Shown: one piece after another, positions 1 to 11,003 of the stretch | How positions within the stretch are numbered: the first letter of the stretch is position 1 | Layout of the letters: each line of letters begins with the position of its first letter | Assembly: GCA_016800925.1 (NCBI GenBank) | Contig: JABCPU010000153.1 | Location: forward strand, 86,645 to 150,644 | From: Suillus spraguei | Taxonomy: Eukaryota > Basidiomycota > Agaricomycetes > Boletales > Suillaceae | DNA: 64,000 nt | Direction: 5' to 3' | Notes under the pieces: generated by a model | Databases searched by the model: none | What the model saw: the letters and a program-made list of their open reading frames with translations, nothing else | Told to the model about the DNA's origin: nothing | Program-made: the position numbers and the translations under genes

Positions 1-959
1 AACAACGCAGTAAGAGACGGAGCAACGAGGTTCATTTTCTCGCTCAGATAGGTAACGAGGGATTTGCGGTAGTCAGCGATAGAAACGACGCGGGTTGCGA
101 ATGCGGAGATGTTGAGCATGTCGATTTCGGATATGGATGAGCCCATCGAGCCGCGGGCGGCATCGAGGATATTTTGTGCGAGGGTGGAGTCGTCCTCCAA
201 AAGTGCAGTGAGCTCGGGCAATTTTTCCTCCGCCAAAGTTTCCTTGTCACCTATGAACTGTGCGATCCGGGCGTATTGGTAGTTATCTGGGACGAGCTTG
301 ACGAGTTCGGGGAAGTGATAGCCGTACCACTCTCGTATGCGCATGGCGAACAAGTTGACATCTTTGTCCAGCTGGTCAAGGAGGGCGATGGCTTGTATGA
401 TCATGTTGTCTACACGATTGACGTTGAACTTCAATTTAGCGCGGGAGTAGGAGTGGCCAAGACCGAGTTGAGCTTTGATGAGATCGGTAGCGTCGAGGCC
501 CTTGAGAAGCTTTGGTGCATGAAAGCGGATGCCACGAAGGACTTCCTGGGAGGCTTCAGAGGCGTCGCATTTTATGGCGAGGTTTTCAAAGATGTTGTTT
601 GCGAGTATGACTTCTGAGACTGCAAGGACTATCTTGGACCCTTTTTTAGGCTTCGAGAGGTTAAGCTCGAGGAGGGATTTGAGATGATCACTGAGAATAC
701 CTGGGTATCATTGATATTTCTGTGAGTATGAGGAATGAGACTAGTGATACGTACCTTCTGAGATATCATTTATGTTCTCGAGAGCGTCCGCTGCATTTTT
801 GAATGGCGAGAAACTGACGAGAGTGACCATTTTGCCGAATTTTGAGAGATCGTTGATAGAGTCCTGGACTGCTTTGACACGCGAGCCAATGTTTTCGTGG
901 AGTTTGACATCGAAAATGGCGTATCCCGATGCTGACTCAAAGAGTGCGTGCGTCGCCAT
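1..959 (-). CDS. NOP56: NOP56, box C/D snoRNP core protein (3' part off the window)
   Basis: Core protein of box C/D snoRNPs, which guide 2'-O-methylation and processing of rRNA in the nucleolus. Two exons are visible: 959-755 and 700 down to the window edge. They are joined by a 54-nt intron (donor GTACGT, acceptor CCCAG) in phase 1. The protein starts MATHALFESASGYAIF, the usual NOP56 N-terminal domain, and passes through LGLGHSYSRAKLKFNVNRVD, then MRIREWYGYHFPELVK, then SSISEIDMLNISAFATRVVS of the Nop coiled-coil region. About 301 residues are present. The Nop domain and the Lys-rich tail lie beyond base 1. An upstream in-frame non-ATG codon at 1049 was not used because family similarity begins at the ATG at 959. 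The best alternative is NOP58, but the motifs fit NOP56 better. Confidence 0.95.
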
Positions 960-1168
960 CACGGCTTGTACTGAGCTCGTCGTTGAGGTCGTCGAACAGA
1001 ACGTCGGACTAAAATTTTGGATCGGCATATCCCGAGTGTTACTTGCCAAATGTGGAATCGATATACTGGCAGCGGCGCTACTGTTTGAGCAGTCACCTTA
1101 TTCACTAGCACTCCACATTACTAGCTCTACCCCCATAGTGTTCTCTCAGGCTGGATATTTTGACTACC
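960..1168. promoter_or_regulatory. Divergent intergenic region between NOP56 and the DUF6699-like gene
   Basis: The two start codons (959 on minus, 1169 on plus) lie 209 bp apart, so any promoters for the two genes share this stretch. No TATA box or other specific element could be assigned by eye. A regulatory role is inferred only from the head-to-head layout. Confidence 0.4.
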
Positions 1169-2189
1169 ATGGAAATAAACGACGATGAAATGACCACTGT
1201 TCAATGGCAACGTGGTCAGACTAGTGAATGTCATGGGCCATTTTTGCCAACGCCGGAGCCATCTTCCTCGAGCTCGACACCATGGCAGTCCCTCAATAAA
1301 CTGAAGCGCAAAGCCTCTTCTCCTAGTGACATTAGTTACGAATGGTTCTCTACTTCAATTCATGAAGTAAACGAAAGCTTCGATCTACACGATGATACCA
1401 AATCTTTACAACTCGATCCATTTGGTAAGTGCGCAAACCCATCATATTGCTAGTTCTCTCCAATCGTCTTTCGTAGCGGGAGGACCCTTGGAGCCTGAAC
1501 CTTGCTCTAGCTACCCGACACCTGCCCCTGATTACGCCAGCATATTATCACCGGCGTCACCTCAGTTCTACAAACATGAGCCAAAAGCTCATATCCCACC
1601 TCGCAGGCAAAGGCTCAGTACTGACTCCAGTCCATTCGTGTATTTGAATCCGTCTACTTCCAGTTCATCTGCCACGTATTTGAATCCGTCTACCTCGAGC
1701 TCAGCGTCACAGGCCGCGAGACTGGCACTACACCTTCACTGGCAGCTACTTTCATACCATGTAGCTCAACCCGACCTATTTCTTCACTTCGACGTGGCTT
1801 TCCCAATCCACGACATCGAGTACAGATGGAGCTCGTCACATAGTGTCCAACAGACACCCCTGTGCAACGTCAATCTTGACAAGCCAGCCGCAGACAAGGA
1901 ATTGACCAATATGACCATCAAATTCCAGCGAAATCTCTTACAATGGGATATCAACGTGAGGCGTGATGAAGGCATTCGCGTTTGTGATGTTTTCGAGGCG
2001 ATCTATTCAGCTTTCGACATACCGCTTACATCTCACGAGAAGAGCCTGATCCCGCTCCGCCTTCGTGCAGGGTGTGAGGAGGCATTTAGGCTTCGCTGCA
2101 GCCTTGCGCCGGTACCTACAATCGTACAGCAACGCCAGGGTTGGAAGCGTATAGACGTACTTCTACATGAAACCCTTTTCGTGGCCTGA
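1169..2189 (+). CDS. DUF6699-like protein, copy A, with frameshifted 3' end
   Basis: Exons 1169-1424 and 1477-2189, with a 52-nt intron (GTAAGT...GTAG) in phase 1; 322 residues. The start is the first ATG, in the context ACCATGG. The first half is Ser/Pro-rich and probably disordered. From about residue 170 there is a folded domain (LHLHWQLLSYH, FDVAFPIHDIEY, GIRVCDVFEAIYSAFDIPL, QGWKRIDVLLHETLF) that resembles the basidiomycete domain of unknown function DUF6699. It matches copy B at 11004-12052 almost throughout. Compared with copy B, two single bases are missing near 2184 and 2202. The first deletion creates a stop after ETLFVA and removes about the last 20 residues. The lost tail is still readable in another frame that leads directly into the NACHT/Zn2Cys6 gene. 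Function unknown. The domain name is from memory of the family pattern. Confidence 0.7.
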
Positions 2190-2265
2190 CTCAGTCGAAG
2201 TCGGAGGAGATTTAACATTGAATCTCAGCTGCACAAACCTCAGAACCAAACGTGATAGCAATATA

Positions 2266-5200
2266 ATGGACGGGGAACGTCTAATGTCAAATCCCATTGT
2301 CCTTCGCTATCGGCAAGATATCCGAGCTCTGATAACCGATTCACGCGAACTACCGGAGTCCGCGAACAAACGGAAACCGTACGTTTTCCAGTTAATTGCA
2401 CCGTATCCGAACTTGAAAAAAATTACACAGAAGAGGTGCTTGTGCTCGATGTAAAAGTCTGAAGGTACGTGGGTATATTTCGACAATACTTCAATATCAA
2501 GACATTTCCACGCTAGGTCCGATGTGAATTCAGGGGTGATAATAACTATTGCAAAAGGTGCATAGGCGCCGGTCAGGAATGTGTCATTCCGGGACCCAAA
2601 CCACACCAACCCCCACGTCAGTGGTTGAAGGATTTAATGGGGGATGTTCTCGTGCGTCAAAATCCGCTCGTTGATATTAACATAGCCCTTCCACAACCTG
2701 ATTCCCTTATCGTACGTTTCCGATCTCCATTCCACGCGCTTGCTGCGCATTAATTGTATCTTTGATTGATTACAGGAATACCTACCGCCGTATCCCAACC
2801 AAAATCTCAACGCACTATCAAATATTTCCAATCATGATATGTTCAATCTACCTGTAATATTATGTACCCGCTCACCTTTGATGACTGACTCTGATCATTA
2901 GCTTTCTGCTGCCTTTGTGACTAAAACAGGTGTGGACAGTGATATATTGGTACGGATCGCGTTATTTGCGTTTTTCCTGTTCGTTCACGATAAATCCTCA
3001 AGAATGTCTGCAGGATCTGTAATTTCACACGATTGAGGGCGATTATCCAACATCGGACCTTGTGCAATTTGCTGAACAATATCCCCCCATTAATCCCGGA
3101 ACCTTCAAGTCGAGACTACACTTGGGCCTTCTTTTGTAAATTTGTCCCCCTATGTGCTTTATTTGACTCGCCTGGTCGGGGTCCGCTACCGATGATCCAA
3201 CTGAGCAGTGATCGTGCTCGCCTTGTTGAAAGGCTCGAAGTCGACCTTGAAAATTCCAAGAATACTATGTTATGGCTCCACGGACCTTCCGGAACAGGAA
3301 AATCTGTCATTGCATACATTCTTGCCAGTCGTTGCAGACAGAAGAATAGATTGGCAGGTAGTTTTTTCTTTTCTCGCAGGCATGTAAACTGCAGAAGCGC
3401 GCGTTCACTCGTGTTTGCCCTTGCATATCAGCTTGGGCTGTCTCAACCGCAGGCGAAGGAGAAAATAATTGAAGTCCTGGACAACGATCCTGGTATAATT
3501 TCTCCTTCTCGAGATTTGCGCGAGCAATTCGCTCGGCTTCTCATCGAACCTCTGGAAGCGATTGATTGGCGCTCTCCTTCGAAGGTGTTCGTCGTTGATG
3601 CTATAGATCAATGTCAAGGCCAAGTTTCAGAACTCATTTCACTCCTTACTCGACTTTTCTCCCATTTGACTGATGTGGGTGTTCAGATTGTCTTCACAAG
3701 CCGTGACCATATGGAAGGGATCTTGATCAAGCGTCATCTTTTGCCAATCATATCGGACATTGCTTTGGACCGCACTGACGTTACTGGGGACGTTAAGTCC
3801 TTCCTTCGCCAATCTTTCGATAAGACGTACAGGCGTCATCGTCTTCAATGTTGCAAGCCGTGGCCACCGGACGAAGTCCTTGACCGTCTTACGGATAGTG
3901 TCGGATCCCATTTTGTTACAGGCTTGATTATCGTCAAATTTGTGGACAGCCCTGATCACGATCCTATAGATAGGATGGACCTCCTTCATCATCTTCCTCT
4001 TACCCCCTCATCGCCTCCAGAGTTAATAGTGGATAACTTCTACAAATACATCATCTCCACAGCCGACGACCCGGATCAAGCATACCTTCATCTCACGTTT
4101 GTTGCAAATATTGTTGGCATGCTGTCGTGCTTGCAGCTAAATAACCTTCTCAAGCGAGAGCCAAACCAGATATTTGACTTTCGTTCCGTGTTATCTCAAT
4201 TGTCACCCCTGGTTCACATTCCAGATGGTCACGACAGCGCTGTGCAAGTCTGTCACGAATCCCTTTGTGATTTCCTGTCCGACCCTCTGCGCTGCGGAGA
4301 ACAGTTCATTCCACAAGCCGTGGTTCATCGTGTGCTAGCTTACTCTTCGTTGAGTATCATGATGAAGGAGTTACCGGATGACAGTCCTTTCTTCTCCCAT
4401 TTATCCTGGTTAACAACAGAAAGCAGCCTCATGTCACTCAGTACCTTTGACAATACGGAAGTTCTAGAACTAGCAATATATTCACCACCAGAACCTCTGC
4501 CGCTTTTGTCTACGTTCTGGAAAATCACGCAACGTCAGTGTGCGGGACTTCAGGCTGATTCTCGCACAGCTTTAGCTCTGCGATATTTCTGCTGTACCTG
4601 GCAGATCTTGCAGCACCTCGACCTGTCCACGGTTGACGCCCTACCTGCTTTCCGCTTCCTGACGAACATTCGATCTCTACCTGCACTCCTTGCATTTCCA
4701 ATATTTCTGGCATTTGAATCTCCCAGAAGTAATCAAACTATGGGTCCATCCGAACTTCGTATAGAAACGTTGCATACGATGGCCGAAATCGTGAACGATG
4801 TCCATGCCGTCAAGGATCGGTGCATACTGGATTCGGGTGCACTTGATTATGCTTGCACTCATTGGGCGTATCATCTTTCTTTGGCAGAATGGGATGATGA
4901 CCTCCGCTCTATTTTGATGACCTTCATGAGACAAAAGCTGCAGCAGTGGCTCGTGAAAGCCTGGTGTCTCCAGGATTTCGAGACTTGCCTTCGAACATTA
5001 TGTGAAGTTCGGGAGCTTTGCTTGACGGCGAATCCGCCGATTCATTTCAATCTTGATGCGCAACATACTGCGGACATGAAGGCCGAGGAGGACACTGAAA
5101 AAGCTAGTTTGGTTGGACGGGGTGAGAATGATCAAATGGATTTATTTCGCGGAACGTTCACAGGGAGAGGGGGATGTTGGTGCGCACCACATATTTCAGA

Positions 5201-5723
5201 TCATTCACACTGTACTAACATATGCCATCCATTCATAGGACGTGTCGCCTGCGGAGAAAGGTGCGTTTTGACTTAAACAAAGCTGTCCGTGCGTAATGAT
5301 CGCTAATGTTTAAGCAGAAATGCGATGAACAGCGAGAAGATAACTCATGTCATACTTGTAAACGGTTGAGATTGGATTGTCTGGGATGGGGAACGAGGCG
5401 CCCAGAATGGATGCGCGTCGGTATAGTTCACGCCTTCCTCACCACCATCTCTTATTATCTTATAGGACAAGAAAGCTGTGGACGATTACAAGGCCGGCAT
5501 CAAAGCTCAGCTAACACGCACTGGCCTCGTCCGGGGTCAGCCCAAATTACCGCTAGTGCAAACCAATGTAGTGGCATCATCCTCTACGCCAAGTTCTTCA
5601 TCTGTGTTCGCTCCGCCACAATTTCAGGGATCTGCAGGTAGTTCATGGTCTTCTGAAATCAACGATTTAGAGATATCAATTTGCAATGATTCACTGAACG
5701 ACGCAACCATGATGGAGGAATAA
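2266..5723 (+). CDS. NACHT NTPase with a Zn2Cys6 cluster at both ends (single-gene model)
   Basis: Nine exons join in one frame: 2266-2378, 2431-2464, 2517-2711, 2776-2853, 2902-2949, 3003-5179, 5239-5260, 5318-5416, 5466-5723 (1007 residues). The first Zn2Cys6 cluster (RGACARCKSLKVRCEF onward) has Cys at 42, 45, 52, 61, 64 and 71. The NACHT domain follows, with Walker A GPSGTGKS at about 250 and Walker B VFVVDAIDQC at about 355. IVFTSRDH and a long helical region with a conserved C-terminal block come next. The NACHT frame then runs without a stop into GRGGCW, and two more splices give a second cluster with Cys at 881, 884, 891, 900, 903 and 910. Both clusters have identical C-x2-C-x6-C-x8-C-x2-C-x6-C spacing. 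NACHT proteins are fungal NLR-like sensors; Zn2Cys6 domains bind DNA. The weakest link is the acceptor at 3002 (TCAAG). The N-terminal cluster could belong to a separate short gene; the C-terminal join is better supported. No middle-homology or activation domain follows either cluster. Confidence 0.65.
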
Positions 5724-6544
5724 TGTGGTGTGAGATGCATGGAGAGATAGAATTGAGTGTTTAGTGGTTGCGTACTTTCTTGCCATGTCATGTTTTAGAT
5801 GGTTGATTTGGTCTATCCATTCCTTCGCTTCTCTTTCCTACAGAATGGGTTAGTTTCTATTCGTCGCATTTCACGGATGATGTTTCCTAATTTACGATGT
5901 ATATGGTATTCCTTCGCGCAAGATCCGACTGGGAATGCATTGAGTTTCGTGCTATGACCAGTGTGCTATAGTTTATGTCAAATGTAACATTACTTGTTAG
6001 CACGTTCATATTGCTGCTTTATATGACCCTCCAAATGCCACTTTAATAAAGTGCGCGATACACAATATCTGTATTAGAACTTTCTAAAAAAAACTAGATT
6101 CTAGGTGAGCGAGAAACGTTATAGTGAAAGATGAACTAAAATATGGAGACGGGTGAAAACGCCGTGGAGTTACCTAATACGGTAACTCCGCTGGCGTAGT
6201 GGTACAGTATACTTTGAGTACTGGAGCTTAGCGACATTTAGATGCACATGTCTATGCTGTTCGCCATCTCCAGCGGTAACTCACTCGAACACAACTTCTC
6301 TCGCTCACACTGACGTACAATGTCGAAGAATTCTTGCCGCATGCTTTTGAGCAACTGATTTAAGCTCGCATCAATGGTATCTCTGACGAGGAATGTCACG
6401 CTGTTAAGTCCGTGGTGTGAAACACAATCAGGTTGATCAGAGTTGAAACCTGTTTTCGGACAATTCCGACGTCGAAAACAAACTTTGAACGTCCCTTATA
6501 ATAATATGTAGTAGCCATTCTACACCAGTCGCAAAAAGAATTAT
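5724..6544. other. Intergenic region between convergent NACHT genes
   Basis: No gene seen. It should contain the 3' UTRs and terminators of the two converging NACHT genes. An AATAAA-like motif occurs near 6044 (TTTAATAAAGTG) and could be a poly(A) signal for the plus-strand gene. Confidence 0.4.
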
Positions 6545-8625
6545 TCACGATTTGAAATCAATGGTCTGTACATCGTTCAGTATGGTTATGCATGATTCTA
6601 ATCCTCCCAAATACCACTGTCTTTCAAACCACGACGGAAGCTTATCCTGCCAAAAGGCACGCAAAAATGTGCGCAGACGTTCATCCATGACTGTCGAATC
6701 CTGAGAAAGGTACCAACCCCAATACTGGCAAGCATGTTTGAGGGCTGGTGAGCTAGACAAATTTCGCTCGCTTCCCTCCCGTACGTATTGCATGAAGTCC
6801 TTGAGCGCTAGAGGCATGTCCGACTCGTTATTAAACCCGTCCATCGATTTGACGTTATTGGAGGCGCAAGGGTGAGCGTGACGAATTGCCAAGAGTATCA
6901 CGATGATCAACATTTTTGGTAGAGCTTGTAATGTGGATAAGAGTTCAAACACGTGTAAGTCGCGAAATTCAGGTTTCGCTTGGAAATCCTTCAGTGCTGA
7001 CTGAGCCTTCGATATGTCCTCAGACGTATTACAGGGCTGGACAGTAAGCGGAGCGCAGCAAGTAGTGCCAGTCCCTGACTGCACATATTCATGGTACCAT
7101 GTGGCCGCATATATGGCCTTGTTGCATGGCTGTGCCAAGCAAAACTTGAGGAAAATCATCAAAATCTGTGTGGATGTTAATGTGAGGATAACATGATTGT
7201 AATATAGGCACAAACATTATCTGACGGTGGAATTGCTTCAGTAGGTATGTTCGTCAGTGTCACCATCCGTTGTAGTTCATCCTTGAGGCCGGACTGGCGC
7301 AGGAATGAACTTTTCATCGTCCGTAGACTCGAATGTGCAAGAAGCTGAGATGCGCACGACGAGGATGAATGTCGGGAGAGAAACTCGCGAAGTGACTTCA
7401 TGTGGAGAACCTCTATAGGGCGAGAATCGTCGGCAGGAACGCTAACTATTGGGGATAACGACGCAAGAATCGATGATAAATCACTTTCTGAAGATCCAAG
7501 GAGCTTCCGCAAGTGCAGAATTGCCAACGGTTTGGCAAGATTGGCCACCGTGGATAGATGTCGATATGCACGGGTTGGATTCTCTGACGACTTGATGACA
7601 AATTCGTAGAACCGAAATATTTGGGTGGAATGTAAATATGGATCATCGGGATCCTTCATAAGGTCGATTTTTTCACCCAAATTGCATGGTACTTCGTCTT
7701 CGTCTTCGTGTGCCTCAAGGAATTTCACCATCATCGACGCAGTCCCGAACCGACCGTTTGCCCTGTGAGCAAGACGGAAAATTGTCTCGTCATCGGGCTC
7801 TAATTCAGAACATTCGAGGCCGTGATTCCTATAACTCCTCTCCAGAGCATGCTTGAAGAAGAGACGAAAGTCTTCAACAACATCGACATCATCGAGAGGG
7901 ATGTGATGTATCGATTCCTCGCAACCAATATCTTCAAATGCATCTTCAATAATATGGAGCAGACGACTAGTTATGACGATGTGCAATTGCGGAATCTGTG
8001 GCTGATGGAGGAGATTCGAAAGACATGAAACGAGTTCGCAGATGCGTCCTTCTTCGCATGCGTCAATCGCGTCGATTACAAACACCTTCGGATCTGAATG
8101 TCCCCATGAGACCTGCAAATTTTGTAACGGCTTAACTAGAAGTTCTTGAATTTGGTCAGCGAGCGGCTTCCTTGGATCAAGAATGGCAGGGTCGGATCTG
8201 ATGGATTGGACCACAGGCTCTTTGGCCAGGTGTTTGCTCTTAGAAATTTGGTATGCCAGTGTAGGCGCAAAGAAATCAAGGCTGGCCATGCCTGGCATAT
8301 CCTTATGTTGGCGGCTAAAGAAAAATGTGCCAGCCAATTTCGACTTGTTTTTGAGGCGGCTGGCGATCGTATGAGCAATTGCGGATTTCCCTGTCCCAGG
8401 GGAGCCGGAGAGCCAGATAATTGTACTGTTGCTTGCCTGCAGAGTTGTCTCGATTTCTGCCAAAATTTTCGTGCAGGTGCCATCTAGGCATTCGAGTTTA
8501 TGCCGAGGGCCCCACTCGGGACAATCATACAATGCGCGGTGGACAACGACTGCACTTAGGGATTCGAAGATCTTCTCTGCGCTGCTGGTGTCAGCTACCT
8601 CTGTACGAACAGCGCTGTACTTCAT
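6545..8625 (-). CDS. NACHT-domain NTPase (NLR-like), second copy
   Basis: Exons 8625-7216 and 7165-6545 with a 50-nt phase-0 intron (GTTTGT...CACAG); 676 residues. The start is the ATG of MKYSAVRTEVADTSS. A region 5' of it also reads open but begins at a likely acceptor, so an extra upstream exon is possible. Visible motifs are HRALYDCPEWGPRHKLECL just before the NTPase, Walker A GSPGTGKS at about 89, Walker B VFVIDAIDACEE, and the arginine strand IVITSR. The C-terminal block (ALKHACQYWGWYLS, LPSWFERQWYLGGLESCI) matches the same position in the NACHT gene at 2266-5723, so the two are paralogues. This copy has no Zn2Cys6 cluster and no WD40, ankyrin or TPR repeats. NACHT proteins in filamentous fungi act in non-self recognition and regulated cell death; which ligand or effector this one uses cannot be told. 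Confidence 0.85.
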
Positions 8626-8728
8626 GACGCAGGGGAAAGGCAAGCAAATCAACTACCTGCGGGCTAGTCAGTAATCAAATTAAGATGGGATGTATCACAT
8701 TGTCCTTAACTGGAAGTTTTATGTACTG

Positions 8729-9291
8729 TCAAAGAGGCTGAAGATCAGATCTCAAGCAGTAAGCCCAGTTCGCGAAGGGCGCTAAATTATGCAGTCAATA
8801 TTGTTAAATTTCAAGTGAAGGAGATCGGGTACTCACTCGAGAGCTCTATAGTGCTCAGATAACGGACAATACAGCTGATGGGATGTAATGTAGCTTGGGG
8901 GTTGCGGACTATGGGATAAATGAGCATAGCAGACCTGAGTCCTTGTGCAACAGTTAAGTTACCTCAGTATCTCGCTGCTGCCAGAATCTCTGAGTAAAGA
9001 TGGCGAAATCTGATATTGTGCAGTTTGTATCAACCAACAACAACGAGTAAGAATTTTCACGTGCTGCTGTGCAGAGTGGGTAGAGTTCGTGGATACATAC
9101 ATTAATTGATACAGCAAAGTTGACGACATGCTCAGCTGACTGTGGGAGTAAATCACGTGTTAAATAATATTACCCTGAAACATAGGAAGGCCTTACCTGT
9201 CAAAATTATCGGTTAACGATTCCTTGTTCCGTACTGATTGGGTGCTATATTCGCGAGGATGGTTGGTATTGGACTTGAAAAACAAACGCAT
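8729..9291 (-). CDS. Possible small four-exon gene, unknown
   Basis: Splice signals of good quality outline exons 9291-9197, 9139-8963, 8934-8837 and 8781-8729, with introns of 57, 28, 55 nt as counted from these ends. The 28-nt intron is unusually short. With the ATG at 9291 all four exons stay in frame and give 140 residues. A second frame through the last three exons is also open and looks more protein-like (for example HELYPLCTAARENSYSLLLV and LRELGLLLEI before a stop at 8745), but it lacks a start. Neither product is recognised. It lies just upstream of the minus-strand NACHT gene and could instead be leader exons of that gene. Confidence 0.25.
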
Positions 9292-11003
9292 GGTACCACC
9301 GGGAAGACATAGGCCGAAAGTGGTGAAATGTTATCACGGTCACGCGGACGAGTAAGTGAAAGCCTGAATAAAATTTCTTCCGAACTCTCTTGTTACAGGT
9401 ACGCTCTAGACGATTCGATGGTCTTAAAATGATAATCGGCCGAATGGACGCTGGCACTTGGAGAGAGGAAAACTTTTTAGTATTGACAGCAACTTCGGCA
9501 GCCCCGCGGGCCGTACGTTCCTTAGGCCTAGGAAGTTCGACTACAATATCACTTAAAATGACCAATTTGCGGGTGTTCGTGCAATGTGGTATCACACACA
9601 TTGTGGTATGTGTACAGGTATTCTATGATGACACTATATATAATCATGCGAGATCGCCGGACAGAATTTCAGGCGCTGCTGGGCTGTACCACTCCGTTAG
9701 AGACTTCCCTGACATCATTTATTGACCCCTATCGGTGCAGTCTTTGCGTCATCGGTGACCGGCGACGGGATATGCGGCCTTGCTGTGAGTTATTTATAGT
9801 GCCTGCTATGATCTGATATTATATGTGAGGCCATCACACTGCAATGTGTCTCGTTTGACGAACAATTTACTGCGGTGCTACGTTTCTAGACCTATCGGTA
9901 TCTCTGATTTTCCCCGCACCTGATACATCCAAGAAAGGTAGGGTAATTCACAAAATTGCCTCGTTACACCATGACCTGAAGCTAATCTTCGATTCTTGCA
10001 AGGAGGCATACGGCCCGGCTGCTCCTGCCTGCTAACCAAGCTCTCAGCGATAAACCATTTTATGGTAGTTGCCGAATTTGATCCTCTGTCCATGACATAT
10101 GCGGAAACGCATGCACTTCAACGTTTGTCAATGAGTCTACTATCACAAAAACGTGAGATTTCAATTACGCCCCATAAACTGATGGTAGGGTTTTACCGTG
10201 GTCATGCCAATCTCCCTGAGTCACGAGGGACTTGATAGGGTGTGATATGGGTCGGCTTGTTGCACGCCCATTCGGAGGGTTTCAGGAAATCTTACATGGA
10301 ACACTCCCCATAGCTAGTTCCGCCTGCGGCATTCCCCGAATGTCGTGGAGTTCGTTCCAAGGCGTCTGAGTTCCGGTGCCAGCGCTTCTTGCATTCTGTC
10401 GGGCTAGCAGTGTACAAATGTATCTCTCTTTCAATGAACCAGGACCATAGCTTATACAGCTTCAAGGCCTCTGCCACAGCCCCACCACCGCCCACTTTAC
10501 TTGCTGTATTAGGCGCCAAGGCGTTTATCCTGAAATGGCAGGTGGGGTAGTAGTGGTTCTGGACAAGTGTTATGTGCTAACACGCTGACGTACCCATAAC
10601 ACATGTTCAGCGAAGCCAAGATGGGTTATCTTTTGTTGGATTCCAACACGCGTAAACAAGTAGATTGATAACATGCTGTTTAAGCCCGTCAAGGAGCCTC
10701 GTGGATGTGATTAGTAGTAGTTTGTTGGGTGTATACCTTTTTCGGAAGTATTTACGCCCTGTCTTGGCCTCGTGGTATGGCGCTGTATCTCTCGCCGCTT
10801 GCAAAGCCGCTCGTGGTTTGCCAGCTTCTTGTGTCTTTCTTGGTCCATATAAGACGCAGGAACTGACTGCCCGAGCCCCCGGTGGGATTTCAAGCTTCAG
10901 AGGCTACTCTGCACGTTTCTTCCGCAAAGGCTTGTTCTAGTTCAGGTATGTTCCCTATCATCCACTCAGTGGAAGAGTTCGTACACATGGTATAACACGT
11001 TGC
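9292..11003. other. Intergenic, no supported gene
   Basis: Only short unrelated open frames on both strands. No family, repeat or RNA gene recognised. Confidence 0.5.

Noticed and set aside
174..1188. Plus-strand open frames of about 140 codons
   Set aside because: Antisense to NOP56, which is unmistakable on the minus strand.
2307..2831. Minus-strand open frames across 2307-2831
   Set aside because: Plus-strand exons with a perfect Zn2Cys6 pattern and good splice sites explain this sequence.
10292..10940. Overlapping short open frames on both strands
   Set aside because: None has a recognised motif or joinable neighbours.
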